Below the pieces are notes generated by a model. That model made no database searches. It was not told the DNA's origin and saw only the letters and a program-made list of their open reading frames with translations. From positions 16,608,003-16,672,002 of the forward strand of contig NW_020313285.1 of assembly GCF_003265705.1 (NCBI RefSeq): a DNA stretch of 64,000 bases. The letters run 5' to 3'. The translations under genes were made by a program, and so were the position numbers. Numbering within the stretch: position 1 is the first letter of the stretch; each line of letters opens with the position of its first letter. Shown here piece by piece: positions 11,038 to 21,895 of the stretch. The stretch is from Callorhinus ursinus (taxonomy: Eukaryota; Chordata; Mammalia; Carnivora; Otariidae).

Positions 11038-11275
11038 GGGGTGCCTGGGTGGCCCAGTCAGTTAAGCATTTGCCTTCAGCTTAGGTCATGATCTTGGGAT
11101 CTTGGGATTGAGCCCCATGTCCAGCTCCCTGCTCAGCGGGGACTCTGCTTCTCCCTCTGCCCCTCCCCACCCCCTCATGTGGCTTACACTCTCTGTCTCT
11201 CAATAAATAAATAAATAAATAAATCTTTAATAATAATAATAAATAATAAATAAATAATAAATAAACAAAATCTTT
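11038..11275 (+). mobile_element. CAN-SINE, plus strand, with AAT-expanded tail
   Basis: Head GGGGTGCCTGGGTGGCCCAG, then an ATCTTGGGATTGAGCCCC B-box-like block, a TC-rich region, and a long AAATA/AAT tail from 11202. The target duplication AAAAACCCT(T/C)CTTCC is at 11021-11035 and 11276-11290. Confidence 0.93.
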
Positions 11276-11290
11276 AAAAACCCTCCTTCC

Positions 11291-11874
11291 TGGTCTTTTG
11301 TTCCCTCCCTTCGCATCCCTGGTCTAGGTCTAGCTGCCTTCTCACCCTTACTCCCCAGCACTGGAAGCTGGGGGCTGTCACAATTCAGCAGGATCCTGGG
11401 GTCACAGAGATGAGTAAATCAAGATGCTTTTGGTTTGGTGGGGAGCCCTTCCTGCCCCATACCTGGGGATAGGGCAGTTCTGAGCAGGTGCCCTCCAACC
11501 ACTCCCTGTGATGCTTGGGCCATGACCATCATGGGGAAACCCAAGTCCCCTTGCTGGCTGGGCTCCACATTGACAAAGGGAGCCCAGGGACCTCTGCTTT
11601 GCATCGATCTGCCCCAGACCAGTCAAACTGCAGGTCTCTGGGGATTACAGCTGCCGCATACATGATTATCCACAGGAAGATGAACCGGGGCGCAGGTGAC
11701 TGTCAGTGCCCTGCTGACTTCCTAAAGACCTCCTTTTTCTTGAAATCCTGCCTCCCTTTTCCCTCAGGGACAGGGAAACTGGCTTGCTTCCTCCTCCCCC
11801 TACGCCCCCTCCCCCAATGCCATTTGCAAGAGAATCACCTACAAGAGAGCAGGGACCCAGAAATCAGAAGCAGA
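11291..11874. other. Intergenic, no gene seen
   Basis: GC-moderate sequence with overlapping short open frames on both strands (11402-11913) that have no domain or splice context. Confidence 0.4.
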
Positions 11875-12010
11875 TTTAGATATTACTCTGCGACTCCCTT
11901 GGTATGTGACTAGGGCAAAGCACCTAACCTTTCTGAACCTCAGCTTCCTTTATCTGTAGAATGCTGATAATGACCTTGCTTACTTCATAGTGTTGTTTGG
12001 AGGCACAGAG
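11875..12010 (+). mobile_element. MIR fragment
   Basis: MIR core order is visible: AACCTTTCTGAACCTCAGCT, TTATCTGTAGAATGCTGATAA, then a TTCATAGTGTTGTTTGGAGG block. Confidence 0.8.
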
Positions 12011-12239
12011 GATACAGAAGCAAAATTCTTGTCCTTAAACTGCCTTGAAGCCTAACAAGGGAGGTGGACAAGCACACACACTGTATGATCTGTACCAGAC
12101 AGGAGGCTTGTTTGGGGCACAAACAGTGAGCAGAGTGGAGGCAAACTAGTTCTATCTAATAATGGGAAGCTGTAGAGCTGCCATGGGGTTTGGAGCATGG
12201 AAGCAACTTTCCAGGGCTTTGGACTGGTGCTTGTTGAAC

Positions 12240-12560
12240 ACCAGACACTATCTATGTTAAATATTTTACCCATGTTTTCTTTAGTCCTCACAACGAGCCT
12301 ATGAGATAGGTTTAATCATCCCCATTTTATAGATAAGCAAATTGAGGGTTAGAAAGGATCATGCATTGCCTTGGCATAGTATTAATTGAGCATCTACTAC
12401 ATGCTAAGTGTTGCAGATATAACAGTACACAGAACAGACCCAAGTTCCCTGCTTCTGGACCTTGCATTCCATAGGTGAATTTACTTGCCCAAAATGAGAC
12501 TGGAATGTGCCAGAGCTGGGACTCAAACCCAGGTCTGGTGGCCTCCTGGGCTTGTGCTTT
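12240..12560 (-). mobile_element. MIR-type fragment, minus strand
   Basis: TAGTCCTCACAACGAGCCTA, then CCCCATTTTATAGATAAGCAA, and later GAGCTGGGACTCAAACCCAGG are reverse-complement MIR landmarks. The middle has been disrupted, so this may be two adjacent pieces. Confidence 0.65.
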
Positions 12561-13194
12561 TCCCACCTCACCCCAAAACTCCCTGCTCCCCAGGACACTC
12601 CTCTCATGTGGGGCACAGACTGCCCCTGCCAGCCCTTCTGGGGAATTCGGGGATTCTAGAGCAAGGCTGCGTCAGAGATAGGAGAGGAGCTGCTATTTCT
12701 ATTAGAACCCTCTGTGTCCCAAGCCCTCCCTGGCAGCCCTGCTGCCCAAAAGGCTGAGTGCCTGACCACTTGGATATTTTCCCCAGGGAGGGATGGAAAG
12801 GGGGAGCTTCCCCAGGGGGATTTCAAGGGAAGATGGAGGTACTCTTTATGCTCCTGTCAGAGGGAGACACCCTCTTCCTGGCTCAGGTGGGGAATCCCTT
12901 TGGATTTCACTGGGTTTAAGAGAGGGGCCTATTGTTTTCCTATTGTTTAGGTCCTCAAGGGAGGAAAACTCAGGACCAGGGTGTATCTAAGGATAAAATC
13001 AGCCTCTGGCATCTGAGTGAACTCTGGCTCCTTTGGTACAAGGCTCAGCTCTGCCCTTCCTCTGTCCTCAGCTTCAGGTTGCTTCTTGATGCCATGAGAC
13101 CCAAGACACTCCCACTGGCCAGCGACGGTTTCCTCGACCCCAAGAAAACAATCAGGGATTTGCAAACCTACCCCACTAAGAAAAAAAGATGCAG
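12561..13194. other. Intergenic, no gene seen
   Basis: Unique-looking sequence with several short shadow frames. No paired splice sites around a convincing open frame. Confidence 0.4.
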
Positions 13195-13430
13195 GATTGT
13201 TTATTATTGCATTTACTCCTAGTGGTAGTCCCTTGGAAACAATCTAAATGGCCAATGTTTGGGGATTAAATAAAGTATGGTAAAAGTAGGCATTCAGTGG
13301 AATACTGTGCAGTCATTAAAATCATCACGTGGAAGAAAATTAAATGGCATCAGAAGAGTGCTTATGATAGGTTCAGTCAAAATTCATGACTAAAACAGTG
13401 TACACAGGACAGAATGGACAACCCAATCTC

Positions 13431-13640
13431 GTTTTTTTTAAGGATTTATTTATTTATTTGAGAGAGAACGAGAGCGCACGTGGGAGTAGGGGAGGGGCAG
13501 AGGGAGAGAAGCAGACTCCACACTGAGGGCAGAGCCCCAATTGATTCCAACCCCACTGACGCTGGATCTTGACCCTGAGATCATGACCTGAGCTGAAATC
13601 AAAAGTCGACGCTCAACTGACTGAGCCACCCAGGCACCCC
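13431..13640 (-). mobile_element. CAN-SINE, minus strand, diverged
   Basis: TTTTTTTAAGGATTTATTTA tail at the left and GACTGAGCCACCCAGGCACCCC head complement at the right. The flanking duplication is imperfect (AATCTCGTTTT versus GATCTCATTTT), which points to an older copy. Confidence 0.88.
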
Positions 13641-13770
13641 CAACTCGATCTCATTTTTAAAAACTCTGTGTGTATGCATAGAAAAATGTCTGCAAGGATG
13701 CATACCAAGTGTGAGCAGTAGTCGCCTCTGGGTAGTAGAATTGTAAATGATTTCTTTTCCTCCTCTTTTC

Positions 13771-13950
13771 TTTTTTTTTTTTTTAAAGATTTTATTTATT
13801 TATTTGAGAGAGAGAATGAGAGAGAGAGAGCACGAGAGGGAAGAGGGTCAGAGGGAGAAGCAGACTCCCCGCTGAGCAGGGAGCCCGATGCGGGACGCGA
13901 TGACCTGAGCCAAAGGCAGTCGCTTAACCAACTGAGCCACCCAGGCGCCC
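13771..13950 (-). mobile_element. CAN-SINE, minus strand, internally deleted
   Basis: Exact target duplication TCCTCCTCTTTTC at 13758-13770 and 13951-13963. Compared with its neighbours, the body lacks the segment between GATGCGGGAC and GATGACCTGAG, a loss of about 20 bases. Confidence 0.93.
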
Positions 13951-14020
13951 TCCTCCTCTTTTCAATATTTTCCAATTCCTTCAGTGAAAATGCATGTTTT
14001 TTTGTAATCACGGAGAGAAA

Positions 14021-14699
14021 ATCCCACAGGATATATTAAAGAGAGAAGAGGAAGAGAATGTGTCCTTTTGGCACTGTACGTAGATGACCACAGGCCCTGG
14101 CCAGCTCTGGGAGACTTGGAAGCCTGAGAGTGGTGGGGCAGGGGCCAGCGCGCCAAGAACTAGCCAGGCACCAGCTCCCAGACAGCCCCCCTGACCCCAC
14201 AGCCTGGCCGAACGAGGCCCCTCCCACGCTGCTCTCCCCCTCCCCACCCCATCGCCTCGTCTTCGCTTCGTTTGTCGGCATCTGTCTCTCGGCCATCACC
14301 TCCTCCATGAGGCAGGCTCCATTGCCTATCCTGTTCCCTCTGACTTCCCATCAGGAGAAGGGGCCCGAGTGAGGTCTTGGTCTGCAAGCAGCAGAGGACA
14401 TACTCAGCAGCCCCAGGCTCTGGGCATTGATCCTAAAGCGACAGGGGCCAGTGAGAAAATGGGAACTCCTTCATGGGAGTCTAGAAACAGGCAGATAGCT
14501 GGCTCACAGGGCCAGCTGGCTGAAGCTCAGCAACCTGCAGACCCCGGTCCGGCTTGGTAACCACGGCTGCCACTGATACGGGCTGTGGAGATGCCAGCTT
14601 GGTGCGCCACGTTTTATACAGTAGGGAAGCAGGTAGAAGCAGTTAATCTGATCATCCCTTCCCGCTTCGCTCCCAGGGCTCACTCTGCCACCAGGCTGA
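14021..14699. other. Intergenic, no gene seen
   Basis: GC-richer stretch with overlapping open frames on both strands (14008-14560). None has a recognised domain, paired splice sites or consistent codon signal. Confidence 0.4.
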
Positions 14700-16255
14700 T
14701 GACTTCAGCTCTTCTCTTTTGAACCTGTTGCAGTCAGGTTGTCATCCCAACCCTTCCACTGAATCTGCCCTTGACCAAGATCACCTGGGACTCTAAGATG
14801 CCAAATTCGGTGATTAATCCTGTGTCCTCACACGACTTGACCTATCACAGTGGATTGCCCCATCCTCCTTGAAACCCTTTCTCCTGGTTTCCCTCCTGTT
14901 GTACTTGCTACTCCTTCTTAGTCTCCTTTACTGTCTCTCAGTCCTTAGGCAGTTTCCCTATTGACAGTCACCCCCTTGGCGACCTCATCCCTTGTCATTG
15001 CTTTAGAGAGCTACATGCTGAGCACTTGCAAATCTTCATGTCTAGCCTGGACCTCTCCCCTGAACTCATATATCCACCTGCCTACAGGCCTCTCCAGTTG
15101 AGTGTCTAAAAGGCATCTCCTACTTAACATGTCCAAAACTAAGTTCCTTATCTTCCCCCCAAACATGCTCCATCAGCATGGAGATAATGCAAGCCAGGTA
15201 GTGGCAATTCTAGTCTCCTATTGGCTCAAGCCAAAAATCTCAGAGTCCTGTTTGAATTCTTTATTTCAAATCCACTTCTAATCCATCAGAGAATCCTGTT
15301 GGCTCTACTTTCTAGAATCTGACCATATATCAATACCTCCATGCTGCCTCTCTAGTCCAAGCCACCGTCATCTCTTGCCAGAATTTCTGCAGTAGCCTCC
15401 TAACTGGTTCTACCTGTGCTCCCCAATTTATTCTCAACAAAGCATCCTGAGTGATATTGGTTTTTTTTTTTTTAAGAGGCGGGGGAGGGGCAAAGGGAGA
15501 GGGAGAGAGAGAAACTGAAGCAAGCTCCACGCCCAGCGTGGAGCCTGACGCAGGGATGGACCTCATGACACTGAGATCATGACCTGAGCCAAAATCAAGA
15601 GTCAGATGCTTAACCAACTGAGCCACCCAGGCGCCCACAGAGTGATATTGTTAAGATGTGTGTCACGGCATATCACTTTTCTGTGTAAAACTCTCGAGTG
15701 GCTTCCATCTGAGTCAAAGCTCAAGTTCATACAAGGATCTTCCTTTGGTGCCATGCATGCTCGGGACCTCACCGCCTCTCTCACCCCCTCCCCTCTCTTA
15801 CATCCCCTTCACTCACTCTGCTCTGGCCACACCACCATCCCCAATGCTCTTTACCACATCAGGCAGCCTCTCTCACCTCTGGGACTTTGCACATGCCGTT
15901 CCCTCCACCTGGAAAGTTTCTTCCCCATTAAATGTCAGGGTTCACGCCCTCATTTCTTTCAGGTCTTTGTTCATAATTCACTTTCCCTGGCCATACTATT
16001 TAGAATTTCGGTACCCCTGCCCACCTGCTCCAACACTCCCTTCCCCCCTCTCCTGTTTGTTTCTTTCTCCAGAACGCTTTCCTCTTCTGACTCCTATATA
16101 TTGTATGTTTTTCTTTCTCTGGTTGTTGGTCTCCCCTTGTAGAATGCAAGCTCCATGAGGGCAGGGTTTTTGTCTCTTTAGTCTACTGCTGTATCTCCAG
16201 AGCCTGTGGACAGTGCCTGGCATGTAGTTGGTGCTCGGCAAATACCTGATGAATG
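14700..16255 (+). mobile_element. Long LINE2 (L2) copy, ORF2 end through 3' end
   Basis: L2 landmarks run in correct order for about 1.4 kb: CTTGAAACCCTTTCTCCTGG, GACCTCTCCCCTGAACTCAT, TTAACATGTCCAAAACTAAG, GAGAATCCTGTTGGCTCTAC, then GCAAGCTCCATGAGGGCAGG and CAGTGCCTGGCATGTAGTTGG. The frame is destroyed by age, so this is a fossil. It is the longest L2 in the window and is cut by a SINE at 15460-15639. Open frames over 15606-16158 are residues of the L2 ORF. Confidence 0.88.
15460..15639 (-). mobile_element. CAN-SINE, minus strand, inserted in L2
   Basis: Poly(T) tail at the left and GAGCCACCCAGGCGCCC at the right. Target duplication GAGTGATATTG at 15449-15459 and 15640-15650. The L2 text is continuous across the insertion. 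Confidence 0.93.
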
Positions 16256-17205
16256 GGCTCTATGACTCAAAATACACGAAAGGATGATTTACTGTTTATA
16301 AAAGACCTTGAGACATGGTGGAAAGAGCCCTGGGGTTACTGCCAGCATAGGAGCATGAATGGACCGAGTGAGAAAGAAATGCTGCCAGTGGAGAATGTCC
16401 GTGTGTGGAAGCCACGGTGCCCGCGTCTGATGTGGGCCAGCATGCCACCAGCTCACACCTCGGTGGCTTCTGCAGAGCTCACCACAGATGAGAGGGGCCC
16501 CACTTAACTTCCATCCAGGCCTTTTTTTTGCCCCAAGGCCTGCCCTCAGGGCTCTGTCTCAGTCACTTACTTTCCTTTTCTTCTCCAGGTGCCAGAATTC
16601 ACAGCCTGTTGGAGGGAGACAGCATCAAGGTAAGAGAACAATAAGACTGTGTCTAGTTTGGGACTTCCCAACTTACAAGGCCTTCAAAAGTATTCAAGGA
16701 AGACCAGGGTATTGAAAGGGTTGGCACCTGGATGAAGTGAACGTTCGGGGGACTCGTCTTGACTTCCTGGCTAGAGTGTGGGTACTAGGACGGTGAGGAC
16801 AGCTCAGTACTCAGCAGTGGATCATCAGCAGTGGCTGCAAGGTCTTTAGACCCAAGAAGACTGTGCTTCCTTTGGGAAAACAGGGCAACCTCCCCCAAGC
16901 CAGTTGGCTGTGCCCATAGCCTGGCCCTCCTGCTCTGCGTTCCTGACTTCCCTCCAGGCCTCTCTCCCGTCACCCCTTGCTCTTCTGCTAGACCTGCTGA
17001 AGTCAGGGTGTCCTGGGCATTTTTTCTTTTTTAAAGCAAGGATGGTTTGGATCTAGATATAGAGAAATACAGGATGTTTCCTGCATAGGGATTCTCTGAT
17101 TCTGTGTTAAATCACCGTCCAAATTCTGAAGAGTGAAAACACTCAGTAAATAATGGATGTGGGGAATTGTGTAGCTATGTGTGCTGCTGATGTAATTTGA
17201 AAAGA
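16256..17205. other. Intergenic, contains one splice-like microexon
   Basis: Unique-looking sequence. The only notable structure is the acceptor/donor pair around 16589-16629, listed separately. Confidence 0.4.
16589..16629 (+). other. Candidate 41-base exon
   Basis: A strong polypyrimidine acceptor (TTTCCTTTTCTTCTCCAG) ends at 16588 and a consensus donor (AAG|GTAAGA) begins at 16630. The enclosed 41 bases contain GAATTCACAGCCTG. No protein assignment is possible. If used, it would more likely belong to a non-coding transcript of the IRF1 downstream interval. Confidence 0.25.
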
Positions 17206-17590
17206 GACAGTGTTAAAAATGTGTCCAGCCTTGGACCAAGCAATTCCACTTTCTGGAATTTATCCTAGGAAAAAAATCACAGTTGTGCAAAGATGTGTGT
17301 ACAAAGATAATTTGTCACTGCATTGTTTTATAATACAAAAAAGAAAGAAAGAAAAGGAAGGAAGGAAGGAAAGAAAAGAAAAGAGAAAAAAGAAAAGAAA
17401 AGAAACAGTGGAAAAGCCCAAGAAAAAGGAATTGGTCCTTTAAAATCTGGCACATCCACACGAGGACGTGTCATACAGCAGAATGACCTAGGTGTATACT
17501 TACAGGCAAGAAAGATGTTTGCATATATTGCTAAGTTAAAAAAAAAAAAAAGGAAAAAGAAATGTAGAAAGCTCAGCAAACATGCAAAGC
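17206..17590 (+). mobile_element. Old L1M-type fragment with GAAA tract
   Basis: CCAAGCAATTCCACTTTCTGG, ATTTATCCTAGGAAA, then a CATTGTTTTATAATAC block match old L1 3' regions. A purine microsatellite interrupts it, and ATATTGCTAAGTTAAA follows. Subfamily not determined. Confidence 0.6.
17336..17406. repeat. (GAAA)n/(GGAA)n purine tract
   Basis: About 70 bases composed almost entirely of A and G in AAAG/AAGG units. Both strand readings give spurious low-complexity open frames. Confidence 0.95.
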
Positions 17591-17818
17591 AAGTGGCCTG
17601 GGACTCAGGCTGGAGGGTTGAAATCCAGGTCAGTCTCTTAACCCGTGTGAGAGCTCAGGCAAGTGGGATCTCCCTAAGCTCCTACTTCTTTCCAGTAAAA
17701 TGGGCACAATAACACAAGTCTCAGAGAGTTGCGAGAATTGGTAGGCGTTAACACATCTAAAGGCCTGGGCACAGGGTCCTGCCTGTGTTGAGTGCTCAGC
17801 AGATGGGTACCCAGATGA
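17591..17818 (+). mobile_element. MIR element, nearly full length
   Basis: MIR order: CCTGGGACTCAGGCTGGAGG, TAACCCGTGTGAGAGCTCAGG, CCAGTAAAATGGGCACAATAA, AGTTGCGAGAATTGG, and an ending GAGTGCTCAGCAGATGGGT. Diverged but continuous. Confidence 0.75.
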
Positions 17819-18479
17819 GGTGCGAACCAGTAGTATTTCTACTTGTGTATAATCCTGGACACGTTCTAGAAATTCATAGTCAAGTAGTGGTTTTATTTGG
17901 CTGGTAGAATGGTGGGTGATTTTCAAAATTTTCCTATTTTTCTACAAGGAATACATGTTACTTATTTTAATCATGATGTAATTTTTAAAAGGAAGTAACA
18001 ATTGAAAAGGTTAAAAGAAAAAAAAACCTGCCAGGCATTTGGCAGGCAAACCAGCTGTGCAGCCCCCAGGGGAGGGGGAATGGGGGGGGCAGGAAGGAGG
18101 GGAAGAGGAAGGGCAGTGGGTGAAAGAAAGAACTGGAAGGTAAGGCTCAAGCCCCTACAGGCATGTTCCCCACTCTGGCCCCTCCTGGGGAGCTCCTGGC
18201 AGGAGACATGGTGACTCAAGGCACATCTGTCCCGTGAGATGAGGATGAGTGTGTGCGGCCCCCTCTGGCAGCTGAGCACATCAGTAGAGGGGCCCCGGGC
18301 CTTCAGAAACCCAACATCTTGTCCAGGCCCAGAGTAGGAGAGGCAGGAAGTCCTAGTGAATCCCTCAGTTCCTCAAAGGATGACCAGCTACTCTCTTCTT
18401 TGGCTCCTTGGCGGGATCCACGCTCAAGAGCAGGGTCTCCCAAGCCAATACAGCCAGCTGGGAAAGGGAGCCAGTGATC
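17819..18479. other. Intergenic, no gene seen
   Basis: Includes a possible old L1 tail near 17880-18000 (TTTTCCTATTTTTCTACAAGG) and a G-rich block near 18066-18120. No supported gene. Confidence 0.4.
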
Positions 18480-18575
18480 GGTGACCGCCCTGGGGTTGCT
18501 CTGCCGGCTCCGGCCCCGCCCCCACCCCACGCGCCAACTGCCTCCCCTGGCCAATGAGGTCGGGAGAAACTCCCC
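18480..18575. promoter_or_regulatory. Small GC-box/CCAAT cluster
   Basis: Within 90 bases there is a GC box (GGCCCCGCCCCC, near 18512), an adjoining CpG group (CACGCGCC) and a CCAAT box (GGCCAATGAGG, near 18549). The surroundings are AT-rich. The pairing resembles a TATA-less promoter or enhancer core. There is no linked exon, so function is unproven. Confidence 0.3.
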
Positions 18576-19642
18576 CATGTTAACAGGGTGCCAATTTATT
18601 CAGCATTCTTGGGGCATGGTCATCCATGCAAGTGACTTCTCCAAATAATCAAACTTAATCCCATTGCATGGCAATTTTTAACTGTACTCATTTTACATTA
18701 ATTTCTGTTTTATCACATTGATCAAAAAAATGCATGCATATGGTTTCTGTATCAACAGTACAGAGGGGCTGGTAATAAAAACCCCCTCCCTTAGCTTCCT
18801 CGGTCCCGCTCTCTCTGGAGGTAGCCTCTTCCTTCAACTCTTTCATTAGTTTCTATTTCTGTTTATATTGTTATTTCTTGATTTACCAATTTTAGACATC
18901 TGTTGACGTCTTGGGGGAGACAAGAATTGAGCTTTCCTACAAAGCCACTTCCAGTTCTCCCCTCCATCTCCCAGTAAGAATATAACCCAGTAGTGAATGT
19001 AGAGGTATTCTCCACTGCTGAGCTAAGTAGTGTGTTGTGTGTCCTTGAGTTCTGGAGGAAAAAAATTTTGCATCTTTGATAATTTTCTCCCCTTTATTTT
19101 ACCTGTTGGACCTACTGGATTTACTCGCTCTGATTTTCTTGTATTGTCTCTATTTCCCTACCCTTTGCCTTTGGGCCTCCTTTCTTGGGCAACTTGACTT
19201 GACTCTTTCCTCCAACCCTGCTGCTGGTGTTGTTTTAATTTCAGCTTTCATAGTTTTAATATACAATTACTCATTCTTGTCTTCCATGCCTTTTTTCATA
19301 GGATCGTGTTCTTGTTTTATCGATATACTCTTGCCCTCTTATCTTTCTGAAGAGGCATTGTTTATTTTTCTTCTATTTGTTTTGTTGTAATATTCTTCTA
19401 TTCTCCTTATTATCTTTGTTTCCACCTAGGTGCCTTTTGCATGTTTGTTTTCTCTCTTTCACGTTGGAGGCTTTTCTCAAATGTCAAATATCCTGGCTGT
19501 CTGTCGATACTTATGAATGAAGCAATGAAAACCTGAATTAAACTGTATGTTTGGGGACAACATATAAGCTGGGGTTTGCTACAGGAGCAAGCCAGTCTTT
19601 TTGTTAACAAGCCTCTAAATGTCAGACTCTGTTCTCTAGAGC
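18576..19642. other. AT-rich intergenic, no gene seen
   Basis: Low-GC sequence. The 104-codon hydrophobic open frame at 19076-19390 is a product of T-rich composition and has no recognisable family. Possibly decayed LINE sequence. Confidence 0.4.
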
Positions 19643-19838
19643 TAGGTTTCTCAACCTTGGTGCTATTGATATTTTAGTACAAATAATTCCTTGTTGTCAG
19701 GGGCTCTTGTGCATGGTAGAATGCTTAGCAGCATCACTGAACCTCCAGATGCCTTTCCTAGACTTGTGATACCAAAAATGTCTATAAACATTGCCAAATG
19801 TACCCTGGGGGGCAAGATCACCCCATTGAGAACCACTA
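19643..19838 (+). mobile_element. MER20 hAT-Charlie DNA transposon
   Basis: MER20 order is clear: GGTTTCTCAACCTTGGTGCTA, AATTCCTTGTTGTCAGGGGC, TGCTTAGCAGCATCACTGAA, AAAATGTCTATAAACATTGCC, and terminal GAGAACCACTA. Non-coding fossil with both terminal inverted repeat regions still visible. Confidence 0.92.
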
Positions 19839-19883
19839 CTTAAGCCATTCCCCTTCTCAAGAGAAGCATTCTGGCTTCTTGTT

Positions 19884-20398
19884 CGCATTACTTATTACTG
19901 CATAACAAACCACCCCAGAACTTAGCAGCATAAACAACAGCCATTTTATTATTCTACAAGTGAGGAATTCAGAAAAGGCACAGCTCCACAATGTCTGAAG
20001 CCCAGGTTGGGGTGGCCGAAATGACCAAAGGCTCAAGTGGCTGGGATTTGGACCAGCTGGAGCTGAAGGATGCACTTCCTAGACGGTTCTTCACTTGGCA
20101 GGGCTAGCAGGAAGCCGGGGCTCAGCTGGGACTGGTGACCGGAGAGATGGCACACGGCGTCTCTAGCATCCAGCCCGGTAGTTGGATCTCTGATGTGGTA
20201 GCTCAGAGCTCCAGTGTGAATGCTCCAGCCAGCAATATGGGCCCTGCATGGTCCTTCATGGCCTGGTCTTGGAAGTCACATGGCATCACTTACCACTGTA
20301 GTCACAAGGCCCACCCATGGTCAGGGAAGGAGAGTGACACCCACTTCTCAGTGGAAGATGTGTCAAAAAATTTGCAGCCATGTTTTAAATTCCCCACA
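19884..20398 (-). mobile_element. ERVL-MaLR (MLT1-type) solo LTR
   Basis: On the minus strand it starts TGTGGGGAATTTAAAACATGG and ends GGTGGTTTGTTATGCAGTAA after TGTTGTTTATGCTGCTAAG. That is the classic end of MaLR LTRs. No internal retroviral sequence adjoins it, so it is a solo LTR fossil without coding capacity. Open frames over it are chance. Confidence 0.8.
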
Positions 20399-20883
20399 CG
20401 CCAGAACAGGGTGATATATGCCTGGGGCAGGGTGGGGGGTGAGGCATGGAGACCTTGAAGCTCACTGTCCAGTCTTCAGACTTTGCCCTTGTCCCGCATT
20501 TGCATCCTTGCATTCATCCGCCATCTCTTCTGCCTCCATCTGTCCTGTTCAGGATCTTTAGTCTTGTGCTGCGTGGGGCAGAGCATGGGGTGGGTTCGAG
20601 AAGGATTTCCCTGATTCCTTACCCCACTGCCTCCTATGCCTGACCCCCACCCTCATAATCCCAAATTTCCCCGAGGTCTGAGCTCCAGCAGGGTCCCGGG
20701 GGTGAAGGGGCTGGCCTCCTGTCACCATCCCCGTACGCAGGCCCTAGGAGACTAGCTTCCTCCATGGCAGCCATCATTCCTCCATCTGCTTTCCATCTTC
20801 CTGGAGTCTACTCAAATCTCATCCACCCGTGTCTCCTTCACCATTCTCTTTGCTCTTGAGGGTTGATACCGTTTTCTTTCTTT
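20399..20883. other. Intergenic, nothing recognised
   Basis: Pyrimidine-rich unique sequence with no supported gene or named repeat. Confidence 0.4.
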
Positions 20884-21062
20884 TTTAATTTGTTATTTAT
20901 TTATTTTTTAAGTTTTTATTTAAATTCCAGTCAGGTAGCATATGGTGTGATATTAGTTTCAGGTGTAGAATATAGTGACTCAACACTTCCATAAGTCACT
21001 CCGTACTCATCACAAGTGCCCTCCTTGATCCCCGTCACCTGTTTCACCCCTCTCCCCAGTAT
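20884..21062 (-). mobile_element. Carnivore L1 3' UTR end, minus strand
   Basis: TTCAGGTGTAGAATATAGTGA, CAACACTTCCATAAG and CTCATCACAAGTGCCCTCCT are reverse-complement carnivore L1 3'-terminal text. The 3' end is at the left. A short 5'-truncated insertion. Confidence 0.82.
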
Positions 21063-21676
21063 ACCGTTTTATTTCCTGACTGGCATTTTAGTGGCACTTC
21101 AGGAGAGAAAGAAGACGGGGACATGTGAGTAACCTGATGTCTTTAACTGGAAGCCCTGTTGTGCTTCTTTCGGAAGGAGGCACATCTCTCCAGTGTGTTA
21201 TAATCTTCCCTGCCCAGTTAAAGCTCTGTTAAGTAGTGCAGCGGCTGCATTTAACCCTTTGCTGGTAATTCAGAGTCATCTTTATGAGTGCACATGTTTA
21301 CCTTGGAATTATGAAGCTAATTAGAGCAATTTGTCCCTCCATGATGGGGACTGGGATCACTGTGCTAAAACCCCATAAGCCTTTCCTCATGGTCGTCTCT
21401 GTCTCGGGCTGCCTCTCGTCCCATTCGTTTGTGGTGAGGGCGCCACATTGCAGCACATTAACTTCCAATCTCCTCCTCCTGAGTGACTAAACCAAACGAG
21501 TGTGCAGGGTATCCCTGTCACTGCCCTGTCCCCACCCATTTCCTACCCCTTCCTCACTCCTTCCCACATTTGCATCAACCAGGCTCCATGGCGTCTTGCT
21601 TCCAGTTGGGCTTCACCAACGGAAGACCCCTGCAGGAGATTAGAGAATAATGGTGGGGTGCTTTAGGGTGCTTTAT
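21063..21676. other. Intergenic, no gene seen
   Basis: Unique-looking sequence. The 68-codon frame at 21284-21490 is not supported by splice sites or a domain. Confidence 0.4.
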
Positions 21677-21694
21677 CCCCCTAGTTCCCTCTCT

Positions 21695-21879
21695 CTTTTT
21701 TTTTTTTTAAAGATTTTATTTATTTATTTGAGAGAGAGCATGAGAGGGAAGAGGGTCAGAGGGAGAAGCAGACTCCCCACTGAGCACGGAGCCCGATGTG
21801 GGACTCGATCCCAGGACTCCAGGATCATGACCTGAGCCGAAGGCAGTCGCTTAACCAACTGAGCCACCCAGGCGCCCCC
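21695..21879 (-). mobile_element. CAN-SINE, minus strand
   Basis: Poly(T)/TTTATTTATT at the left and GAGCCACCCAGGCGCCCC at the right. The exact target duplication CCCCTAGTTCCCTCTCT is at about 21678-21694 and 21879-21895. The body is close to the consensus of the other full copies, so it is probably young. Confidence 0.94.
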
Positions 21880-21895
21880 CCCTAGTTCCCTCTCT

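Larger units (their letters stand above)
13195..14020 (+). mobile_element. Old L1M-type 3' fragment split by two SINEs
   Basis: Old L1 tail landmarks occur in order: CAATCTAAATGGCCAATG, GGAATACTGTGCAGTCATTAA, then TCTGGGTAGTAGAATTGTAAA and ATTTTCCAATTCCTTCAG. Two CAN-SINEs (13431-13640 and 13771-13950) have landed in it. Confidence 0.72.

Noticed and set aside
11038..11130. tRNA-like head of CAN-SINEs with A/B-box resemblance
   Set aside because: These are SINE heads, flanked by target duplications and followed by SINE tails; they are not functional tRNA genes.
15606..16158. Two overlapping frames of 166-178 codons
   Set aside because: They lie inside a degraded L2 and reflect relic ORF2/3' UTR sequence, not a host gene.
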